Part shown: piece after piece, positions 58,059 through 64,000 of the stretch
How the letters are laid out: each line of letters begins with the position of its first letter
Position numbering within the stretch: position 1 is the stretch's first letter
Assembly: GCA_019637955.1 (NCBI GenBank)
Contig: JAHBUS010000003.1
Coordinates: 62,001 to 126,000 of the forward strand
DNA: 64,000 bases
Source of the DNA: Pseudobdellovibrionaceae bacterium
Lineage (GTDB): Bacteria; Bdellovibrionota; Bdellovibrionia; Bdellovibrionales; Bdellovibrionaceae
Direction of reading: 5' to 3'
The notes under the pieces: model-generated
What the model was told of the DNA's origin: nothing
What the model saw: only the letters and a program-made list of their open reading frames with translations
The model's database searches: none
Made by a program: the position numbers and the translations under genes

Positions 58059-58388
58059 ATGCTTGTGGAGTTATTTGGAAGCCAAACAACCGTTAAGTGC
58101 CTTCTCTACCTGGAGGCCCTTCGCGAAGGGTATCCTTCCGAAATTTCGAAAGCCTTTGGGATTAGCAATACGCAAGTCAATAGAACATTGGAGAAGCTGG
58201 AGCAAGCCGACATTCTTGTGGCGCAGCCCAAGGGCCGCGCCAGGGTGTACTCTTTCAACAAGAGATGGCTCCTGTTTCCGGAGCTGGATGCTCTTCTGGC
58301 TAAGGTTGTTCGCAACATGCCGATCGAGGACCGAGAAAAGTATTTCGCGACTCGTAAGCGCCCACGCAAGAAGAATAAGACTCTTTAA
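58059..58388 (+). CDS. Winged-helix regulator paired with a nucleotidyltransferase
   Basis: 109 residues. The helix-turn-helix reads LREGYPSEISKAFGISNTQV, then NRTLEKLEQADILVAQPKG and the wing RARVYSFNKRW, an ArsR/MarR-like layout. The basic C-terminus (ATRKRPRKKNKTL) may contact DNA or the partner. It is followed after 4 bases by a nucleotidyltransferase-fold gene, and preceded by two palindromes suited to its own binding. Such pairs are found as toxin-antitoxin or abortive-infection modules (compare AbiEi/AbiEii and MNT pairs); which class this is cannot be told by eye. Confidence 0.85.
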   Translation: MLVELFGSQTTVKCLLYLEALREGYPSEISKAFGISNTQVNRTLEKLEQADILVAQPKGRARVYSFNKRWLLFPELDALLAKVVRNMPIEDREKYFATRKRPRKKNKTL

Positions 58389-58392
58389 TTAA

Positions 58393-58935
58393 ATGAAGAT
58401 CACAAGAAGGCTGAACCGCAAAGCTTTTGCCGCAGCGGTGGTCAAACAACTTAAGAAATACGAAATTTCGGCGGTTCTTGTCGGAGGGGCCTGCGTCTCG
58501 ATCTACACGAATGAGCGTCATGCCTCGCATGATCTGGATTTCATCTCGCCCCAAGCCCACGAAAAAATTGAGCAGGCTCTTGCCGAAATTGGATTCAAGA
58601 GAAAGAATAACTCCTACAAGCACATCGATTCGGATTTCTACGTTGAGTTTCCAAGTGGGCCAGTTGCGATTGGCAATGAAGTCCCGGTCAAGCCTGACGG
58701 CGGGTTCACGTACCGGGGAACTCAGGTTCAGATGCTGTCCCCCACGCAAAGCGTGATGGACCGTCTTTCGGCCTGGTATCATTGGAGTGATCACGGAAGC
58801 CTGATCAACGCCATTTTGATTTGTGAGAGCCAGCCTGTGAATCTCGACAAGGTCCGGCGTTGGTCGAAGCTTGAGGGTGAAGAAAAGAAATACGAACAGT
58901 TTCTCATCGATCTCAAGACCAACAAGAAAAAATAA
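58393..58935 (+). CDS. Nucleotidyltransferase-fold protein, possible toxin or antitoxin partner
   Basis: 180 residues. ISAVLVGGACVSIYTNERHA carries the GG of the nucleotidyltransferase fold (G31-G32) and DLDFI gives the D-x-D pair (D47, D49). The third acidic residue may be in DSDFYVEF. The C-terminal half has PTQSVMDRLSAWYHWSDHGS, LINAILICESQPVNLDKVRR, as in minimal nucleotidyltransferases of the DUF6036-like type. Enzymes of this fold can AMPylate or transfer nucleotides to tRNA or protein. It is translated from the same message as the winged-helix gene. Confidence 0.83.
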   Translation: MKITRRLNRKAFAAAVVKQLKKYEISAVLVGGACVSIYTNERHASHDLDFISPQAHEKIEQALAEIGFKRKNNSYKHIDSDFYVEFPSGPVAIGNEVPVKPDGGFTYRGTQVQMLSPTQSVMDRLSAWYHWSDHGSLINAILICESQPVNLDKVRRWSKLEGEEKKYEQFLIDLKTNKKK

Positions 58936-58953
58936 GGGGCCATCACTGGCCCC
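58936..58953 (-). terminator. Rho-independent terminator of the aminopeptidase N gene
   Basis: GGGGCCA-TCAC-TGGCCCC has 7-base arms. On the minus strand it is followed by TTATTTTTTC, a proper U-tract, so it mainly serves the gene ending at 58961. Confidence 0.85.
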
Positions 58954-58960
58954 GGTTCTG

Positions 58961-61603
58961 CTAGTTCAGCGCCTGCCGCGAGCGGCTCACGACCTCGTAG
59001 CTGTTCTTCGAAAGTCCCTTGTCCAAGATCGAATCCAGCGCGCGGCGGGCCTGCGCCTTGGACTCGGCGTTCACCTTCGCGCACATGTCGAACGCGCCCG
59101 CGATGCGGGTGGCGACTTGCGGGTTGATGCGGTCTAAATCCAGCACGCGGTCGGCGAGCCACTGGTAGTGACGGCCATTGCCCGCATGGAACTGGGTCAG
59201 GTTGTCGCCCCAGCGTCCCAGCAGTGAGTACACGCGGTTCGGATTTTTGGCATTGAACTGCGGATGCGACCACAGCGTTTGCACCGTCTCGGCCGTGAGT
59301 CCGTTTTCGGCCGACGCTTGCAGCGCGAACCACTTGTTCATCGTGAGCGAATCCTTCTCGAATTTTTTCAAGAAGTGCTGGATCGCGTCCTCGCGCTTAC
59401 TGCCATCTTGATCCAGGCACAGGGCGAACGCCGCTTCGTAATCGGTCATGTGAGCGGCGCTTTGCAGCTGATTCCAAATCAGATCGAGGTGCGAGGGGAG
59501 CGTCGACAAGAACATCAAGGCGGTGTTCTTAAACTTGCGCTCGGCCATGTGCGTGTGGTGCAGGCTCTTGTCGTTTTTGCCGTGGAAACGCTTGTAGATC
59601 TCGAGCAGCGTCGATTCGTTGCGGACGGCGAAGGCCCTCATCCAAGACTGCGAGGCTTTCTCAAAATGCTCGGCCGCGAACTCGTCTTCGAGCTGCCACA
59701 GATACGAGTGCGGGGGGATCTCGAGAAGCTTGGATTTCAAATTCGGATCCAGGCTCTCGTCGCGCAGCGACTCGCCGAGCGCCGTGAGCAGACCGTCATC
59801 CGCCTTGGGAGTTTGGCCCGACTTGCTCTGCGCGATCATTTTGGAAAGATCGCGGATCATCAGTTTTTGTCCGGCCTCCCAGCGGTTGAACGCGTCGGTG
59901 TCCTTGGCGAGCAAAAACAACAGGTCCTCTTGTGAGGCGTCCCATTTCAAATGAATCGGCGCCGAGAAGCCGCGGTTGAGCGACAGCACGGGGCGGTTCT
60001 CAAGACCGGTGAACTCGAATGTTTCACGGGGCTCTTTTAGATGCAAGAGCCACTGGCCTTCGGAGTTTTTGATCGCTTTGCCGGAGCGGATCTCCAGCTC
60101 CCGGCCCGTTTTCGAGTCCAAGAGTCCGATCACGAGCGGAATGTGAAAGGGCTTTTTCTCGCTCTGGCCGGGGGAGGGCGCGCACGTCTGTTCGAGCTCG
60201 AGACGGTACGTCTTGGCCGCGGCGTCATACGACTCTTTCACGCGCACTTCGGGCGTTCCGGCTTGAGAGTACCAGAGCTTGAACTGCGACCAGTCTTGGC
60301 CGTTGGGCTCCGCGATCGCCGCCGCGAAATCCTCGATGATGACCGCTTGGCCGTCATGGCGTTTGAAGTACAAATCCATGCCTTTGCGAAAGCCCGGGCG
60401 GCCGACCATGGTTTGCATCATGCGGATCACTTCCGAACCTTTTTCGTAAATCGTCGACGTGAAAAAGTTGTCGACCGCGTAACACGAATCGGGACGGATC
60501 GGGTGGGCGTTGGGCCCCGCATCCTCGGCGAACTGGGCGCTGCGAAGATCGGCCACGGTGTCAATGCGGATCATCGCGCGGCTGTGCAGGTCCATCGAAA
60601 ACTCTTGGTCACGAAAAACGGTGAGGCCCTCTTTGAGCGAGAGGTGGAACCAGTCGCGCAAGGTCACGCGGTTGCCGGTCCAGTTGTGGAAGTACTCGTG
60701 CGCGACGACCGACTCGATCGAGAAGTAATTGAAGTCGGTTGCCGTTTTCGCATCCGCCAGAACCAGGCGCGAATTGAAGATGTTGAGGCCTTTGTTCTCC
60801 ATGGCGCCGGCGTTGAAGTCGTCCATCGCCACGATCATGTAGGTCGAGAGGTCGTACTCCCGGCCAAAGCGCTCTTCGTCCCACTTCATGGATTTTTTCA
60901 AAGACTCCATGGCGAAGTGGCACTTTTCTTGGGTGCCGTGAGCCGAGTAGATCTCCAGGTTCACGGTGCGGCCCGAAGAGGTGACGAAGTGATCGCGGAT
61001 CACGCCCAGATCGCCCGCGACGAGCGCGAACAGGTAGCAAGGCTTTTTGAACGGATCGCGCCAGGTGACGCTGCGGCGGCCGCCCGGCAAAATTTCGGAG
61101 CGGATTTTGTCGCCGTTCGATAGAAGCACCGGGTACGTCTTGTCGTCGGCCTCGATGTGCACCGTGTAGGTCGTCATCACGTCGGGACGGTCGATGAAGT
61201 AGGTCACCTTGCGAAAACCTTGAGCCTCGCACTGGGTGGTGAAGGAGTTGTTCGATTTGTAGAGGCCCTCGAGCGAGGTGTTCTCTTGCGGTTTGGATTT
61301 GATCTGAATCTCGAGCGTCATCTTTGACGGCACATCCAAAATCGTGAGCGTCTCGGGCGTGAGGTGGTAGCGGTCGGCTTCGATTCTATGACCGTTGATG
61401 TGAACGGCTTCGAGTTCCAGATCGACGCCATTGAGCACGAGGTCTTTGACGATGCCGTTGGTCTTTTCGATCTGCATCGAGGAGCGAACTCGACAAAAGT
61501 CCTCCTGCAGGTCGAACCAGAGCTCGATCTGATCCACCTGAAAGTCGGGCGCGCGGTAATCTTTGAGATAAATTTTCTGAGGTTCTTGTTGTGTCGTCGT
61601 CAT
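58961..61603 (-). CDS. pepN: Aminopeptidase N (peptidase M1)
   Basis: 880 residues, the length of E. coli-type PepN. Substrate-binding GAMEN at 266-270 (DDFNAGAMENKGL), zinc site HEYFHNW with H302, E303 and H306, and the third ligand E325 in LSLKEGLTVF. The N-terminal beta domain opens YLKDYRAPDFQVDQIELWFD, and the C-terminal superhelix (about 550-880) is complete. It is a broad-specificity cytoplasmic aminopeptidase for peptide breakdown. It has no signal peptide. A strong terminator follows. Confidence 0.97.
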   Translation of the reverse strand: MTTTQQEPQKIYLKDYRAPDFQVDQIELWFDLQEDFCRVRSSMQIEKTNGIVKDLVLNGVDLELEAVHINGHRIEADRYHLTPETLTILDVPSKMTLEIQIKSKPQENTSLEGLYKSNNSFTTQCEAQGFRKVTYFIDRPDVMTTYTVHIEADDKTYPVLLSNGDKIRSEILPGGRRSVTWRDPFKKPCYLFALVAGDLGVIRDHFVTSSGRTVNLEIYSAHGTQEKCHFAMESLKKSMKWDEERFGREYDLSTYMIVAMDDFNAGAMENKGLNIFNSRLVLADAKTATDFNYFSIESVVAHEYFHNWTGNRVTLRDWFHLSLKEGLTVFRDQEFSMDLHSRAMIRIDTVADLRSAQFAEDAGPNAHPIRPDSCYAVDNFFTSTIYEKGSEVIRMMQTMVGRPGFRKGMDLYFKRHDGQAVIIEDFAAAIAEPNGQDWSQFKLWYSQAGTPEVRVKESYDAAAKTYRLELEQTCAPSPGQSEKKPFHIPLVIGLLDSKTGRELEIRSGKAIKNSEGQWLLHLKEPRETFEFTGLENRPVLSLNRGFSAPIHLKWDASQEDLLFLLAKDTDAFNRWEAGQKLMIRDLSKMIAQSKSGQTPKADDGLLTALGESLRDESLDPNLKSKLLEIPPHSYLWQLEDEFAAEHFEKASQSWMRAFAVRNESTLLEIYKRFHGKNDKSLHHTHMAERKFKNTALMFLSTLPSHLDLIWNQLQSAAHMTDYEAAFALCLDQDGSKREDAIQHFLKKFEKDSLTMNKWFALQASAENGLTAETVQTLWSHPQFNAKNPNRVYSLLGRWGDNLTQFHAGNGRHYQWLADRVLDLDRINPQVATRIAGAFDMCAKVNAESKAQARRALDSILDKGLSKNSYEVVSRSRQALN

Positions 61604-61622
61604 CGCCGTAAACTAACATCCA

Positions 61623-62003
61623 ATGTCCGCAAAACTCCAGACCCTGTCATTTAACTCCAAGCGCCAAAAAGACCTTGCCGCGTTTTACCGCGTTCTGGGT
61701 GCGCGCATGGAGCCGAAAGCGGTGAAAGTGGGTTCGGAGACCTATCAAGGTCAGCTCGGCAGCATGACGGTGGTGATCTACGCCATCGAGAACCGTGACG
61801 GCGTGCAGAGCCCGAATCTGTCGCTTTGTTTTGAGGTGAAGAACCTCACGGGGCTTTTGAGCGAGCTTAAAAAAGTGCCGGGCGTGCAGACGATGATGGA
61901 TGAAGCGCCGATGCCATCTGGCAAATCGGCGGTGGTCTTGGACCCCGATGGCCGCTCGATCGAGCTTGTTGAGCTCTGGGCCGAGCAAGGCGAAGAGGGC
62001 TAG
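61623..62003 (+). CDS. VOC-superfamily (glyoxalase-like) protein
   Basis: 126 residues with the two beta-alpha-beta-beta-beta modules of the VOC fold: LQTLSFNSKRQKDLAAFYRV, LGSMTVVIYAIE, LSLCFEVKNLTGLLSELKKV, GKSAVVLDPDGRSIELVEL. The first metal His is absent (TLSFNS), so glyoxalase I activity is unlikely; binding or another lyase/dioxygenase role remains possible. It diverges from pepN by 19 bases, so their promoters overlap the start regions. Confidence 0.85.
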   Translation: MSAKLQTLSFNSKRQKDLAAFYRVLGARMEPKAVKVGSETYQGQLGSMTVVIYAIENRDGVQSPNLSLCFEVKNLTGLLSELKKVPGVQTMMDEAPMPSGKSAVVLDPDGRSIELVELWAEQGEEG

Positions 62004-62019
62004 GTTTTTCGGAAGGCTC

Positions 62020-62032
62020 ACTTCCGATTCGG
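62020..62032 (+). repeat. Left inverted repeat flanking the HNH gene
   Basis: ACTTCCGATTCGG, the exact reverse complement of 63092-63104. The next 15 inner bases match the right copy at 9 positions, including GAC and GCGT. The outer bases do not match, so the border is sharp. Confidence 0.5.
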
Positions 62033-62156
62033 TGACGATAAGCGTAAATTTGCTGCGTGATGTGATTTCGATTCTCGGAAGCGCGAGGGGATCGGGCCGC
62101 GATTCTTTTTCTGCGGTCTGCGCGCGTCCTTTGCTGAGCTGTCATGCGGAGGCGTG

Positions 62157-63050
62157 ATGCAGCTGCGGTCGATGAGCGATGATCAATTGGAACAAAATCT
62201 GAAGGGCTATGTGGTGCGGGAGCGCAAGCTCCTTTACTGGGTTCTCGAGCATATTCGGGAGGTCGATCGAAGACGCCTTTACTTGGACCGGGCTTATCCT
62301 TCGCTCTATGAGTATCTGATCAAGGAGTGCAGGTACTCGGGAGCCGCGGCCATGCGCCGGCTCGAGGCCGCGCGGCTGTTAGGCGAAGTTCCCGAAATGG
62401 CGGTGCCGCTGCGTGAGGGGTCGCTCAATCTTTCGCAAATCGGCGAATTGGCGCGTGCCGTGAAGCAAAAGGAGCGTCTCACCGGAGAGACGGTGACCGC
62501 CGCCGAGAAACGCGGGTTATTGATGAGAGTCGAGGGGCAAGATTTGCGTGAGACGCAGTTTCGGTTGGCTGGGGCGCTGGGGATTCCGATTCAGAAGACG
62601 GAGGTTTTGCGGGTTCAGCGAGACGGCTCCGTTCTCATCGAGATGACGTTTTCACGTCGTCAGTACGAGAGTTTGCTTCGATGTCGAGATCAATTGTCGC
62701 GCCGACCGGGGGCCTCTGTTTTGATCGCGACGTGGGCGGGTTTGATCGAGTCTTTGTCTCTAGAGTTTTTGGCTGAGCCTGTCGCGAGGAGGCCCATGAG
62801 TTCGAGGCCCGTGAAAACGGATCCGATCCATGTTTCCGAGCAAGCGCGAGCGGATCTTTTGCGTGAAGGCTGCTGCGAGTATGTGGATCAAAAAACCGGA
62901 CGGATTTGCGGAAGCACTTACGGTCTGCAGATTGATCATCGCGTGCCGCGGTGGGCGGGCGGCCTCTCGGGGCGCGAAAATTTGCAGGTCTTGTGCGCCG
63001 TTCACAACCGCCATCGTTACCACAAGCAGGCAGGCCTGCGGCTTCACTAA
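62157..63050 (+). CDS. HNH endonuclease domain protein
   Basis: 297 residues from the ATG at 62157 (a GTG directly before it is possible). The N-terminal half is helical and charged (LEQNLKGYVVRERKLLYWVL, YPSLYEYLIKECRYSGAAAM). The C-terminal HNH nuclease starts with a zinc-binding CCEYVDQKTGRICGSTYGLQ, then IDHRVPRWAGGLSGRENLQV and LCAVHNRHRYHKQAG, with the expected H-N-H residues. I recall proteins of this layout as a multi-copy family in Bdellovibrio. The target is unknown. It is flanked by inverted repeats (62020-62032 and 63092-63104). Confidence 0.87.
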   Translation: MQLRSMSDDQLEQNLKGYVVRERKLLYWVLEHIREVDRRRLYLDRAYPSLYEYLIKECRYSGAAAMRRLEAARLLGEVPEMAVPLREGSLNLSQIGELARAVKQKERLTGETVTAAEKRGLLMRVEGQDLRETQFRLAGALGIPIQKTEVLRVQRDGSVLIEMTFSRRQYESLLRCRDQLSRRPGASVLIATWAGLIESLSLEFLAEPVARRPMSSRPVKTDPIHVSEQARADLLREGCCEYVDQKTGRICGSTYGLQIDHRVPRWAGGLSGRENLQVLCAVHNRHRYHKQAGLRLH

Positions 63051-63091
63051 CGAGGAGTTTTTTGATGGCAGAAGGATAACGCGAACAGTCT

Positions 63092-63104
63092 CCGAATCGG
63101 AAGT
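63092..63104 (-). repeat. Right inverted repeat flanking the HNH gene
   Basis: CCGAATCGGAAGT, the reverse complement of 62020-62032. Its inner extension reaches 63077. It lies 41 bases after the HNH stop and 25 before the end of the aminotransferase gene. Confidence 0.5.
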
Positions 63105-63129
63105 CGCAGTGCGTGAGCTGAAGACAAAA

Positions 63130-64000
63130 TCAAACCGGCTCGATCCAGCCCATGTTGTCGGGTTTCTCGCCGTATTGGATGCCGGTGATTTCTTGCAGCA
63201 GGCGCGAGCTCAAAGGCCCCACTTGCGCATTGTTGATGACGTATTTTTCGTTTCGGTGCGCGAGTTCGCCGACGGGCGAGATCACCGCGGCGGTGCCGGT
63301 GCCGAAGACTTCGAGCAGCTCGCCGGATTTGTGCGCGCTCACGACTTCGGTCATCGTCAGGCGGCGCTCGCTCAGCGGCAAATTCCACGCCTTCAACAGC
63401 TGGATCACGCAGTCACGCGTTCCGCCCGGCAGGATGCTGCCGTTGAGTGCGGGCGTGACGATCTCGTTTTTGAAAACGAAGAACACGTTCATGGTGCCCA
63501 CTTCCTCAATACCTTCGCGGGCGGTGTCGAGCCAGAGAACTTGCGCGTAGCCTTTTTTCTTGGCTTCGAAAGCGGCTTTGAGGCTGCCGGCGTAATTGGC
63601 GCCCGCTTTAACGGCGCCCAGGCCTCCGGGGGCGGCACGCAAGTAATGGTCTTCGACCCAGATCTTCACGGTCTGCGCGCCCTCACCGTAGTAAGCGCCC
63701 ACGGGCGAGAGCATGATGAAGTACAAATAAGTGCGCGACGGACGAACGCCCAAAAAAGCTTCGGTGCCGATCAGCGTGGGGCGGATGTAGAGCGAGGTCC
63801 CTTTGCCTTCAGGCACCCAGCGCTCATCCACTTGAACCAGTTCGCGAACGGCTTGCAGCGTGAGATCGAGCGGAGGCGGCGCCATGCACAGACGCTCGGC
63901 GCCCTCTTGAATGCGGCGGGCGTTGAATTCGGGACGGTACAAAACGACGCGGCCATTTTTTTGACGGAACGCTTTGAGGCCCTCGAACAAGGCCTGGCCG
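63130..64000 (-). CDS. ilvE: Branched-chain amino acid aminotransferase, N-terminus beyond the window end
   Basis: PLP enzyme that transaminates leucine, isoleucine and valine with 2-oxoglutarate. About 290 residues are inside; the frame is open to base 64000, where GQALFEGLKAFR is the usual stretch some 60-70 residues from the start of a roughly 355-residue protein. The PLP lysine is in GGLGAVKAGANYAGSLKAAF. Other class IV landmarks are RPTLIGTEAFLGVRPS, VLWLDTAREGIEEVGTMNVF, LNGSILPGGTRDCVIQLLK and the cofactor-phosphate site EVFGTGTAAVISPVG. It is of the ilvE type II (eukaryotic-like) BCAT group. Confidence 0.95.
   Translation of the reverse strand, partial: GQALFEGLKAFRQKNGRVVLYRPEFNARRIQEGAERLCMAPPPLDLTLQAVRELVQVDERWVPEGKGTSLYIRPTLIGTEAFLGVRPSRTYLYFIMLSPVGAYYGEGAQTVKIWVEDHYLRAAPGGLGAVKAGANYAGSLKAAFEAKKKGYAQVLWLDTAREGIEEVGTMNVFFVFKNEIVTPALNGSILPGGTRDCVIQLLKAWNLPLSERRLTMTEVVSAHKSGELLEVFGTGTAAVISPVGELAHRNEKYVINNAQVGPLSSRLLQEITGIQYGEKPDNMGWIEPV

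Larger units (their letters stand above)
62020..63104 (+). mobile_element. Possible small mobile unit carrying an HNH endonuclease
   Basis: A single HNH endonuclease gene lies between 13-base perfect inverted repeats that extend imperfectly to about 28 bases (inner limit 62047 and 63077). No target-site duplication is visible next to the ends. No transposase is present. If mobile, it would move by endonuclease-driven homing or with help in trans. Confidence 0.3.

Overview
The window reads as chromosome of a Bdellovibrionota (Bdellovibrio-like) bacterium. The evidence is indirect but consistent. There is a TIGR02147-type regulator, a family I know mainly from Bdellovibrio and Fibrobacter. There are two phage-tail-fibre-like secreted proteins of the kind described as predator surface adhesins in Bdellovibrio bacteriovorus. 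PilZ domains, very many signal-peptide and lipoprotein genes, an HNH endonuclease of a type that recurs in these genomes, and a Gram-negative LTA-synthase-like sulfatase also fit. I see no rRNA, tRNA, CRISPR array or transposase.

Layout. 1-4.0 kb: an operon of an LtaS/OpgB-like sulfatase followed by an OmpR-type regulator and its histidine kinase (cut by the window start). 4.0-9.6 kb: a receiver-PilZ protein, a transporter/aldehyde dehydrogenase/secreted-protein operon, an FKBP lipoprotein, pdxH and pcp. 9.8-14.7 kb: a Cys-repeat lipoprotein, apaG, a phosphodiesterase-fold protein, an unknown secreted protein and an M17 aminopeptidase. 14.7-18.8 kb: a four-gene operon led by the TIGR02147 regulator, with three exported proteins, one carrying an HELGH motif. 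18.9-23.5 kb: two lipoproteins, a two-CXXCH cytochrome lipoprotein with a YHS protein, and a DUF502 pair. 23.7-25.5 kb: a subtilase fused through a transmembrane segment to a PilZ domain. 25.6-36.7 kb: mostly housekeeping (beta-barrel, RluA-type synthase, MgtE, split ABCC transporter, 2OG oxygenase, Tat amine oxidase lipoprotein, folE, trmK-like, cupin).

36.8-58.9 kb is the accessory part. It holds the first fibre protein with its lipoprotein partner, several small exported proteins, and an AT-rich stretch with a GT-C/TPR membrane protein and an acyltransferase. A second fibre with an S74 auto-chaperone follows. Then come two paralogous secreted Rhs/YD proteins in tandem, each with a different C-terminal toxin-like domain and a small gene just downstream that would fit as immunity. 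The stretch ends with relic-looking repeats and a winged-helix/nucleotidyltransferase module with two operator-like palindromes 21 bp apart. 59-64 kb returns to housekeeping: PepN, a VOC protein, an HNH endonuclease gene flanked by matching inverted repeats, and a branched-chain aminotransferase cut by the window end.

The most notable candidates are the protease-PilZ fusion (a possible second-messenger-gated secreted protease), the first Rhs protein with a C-H-D (cysteine-protease-like) tip plus a two-helix membrane partner, the pair of fibre adhesins flanking glycan-type genes, and the HNH gene between inverted repeats. All functions are read from sequence motifs by eye. No database search was run.
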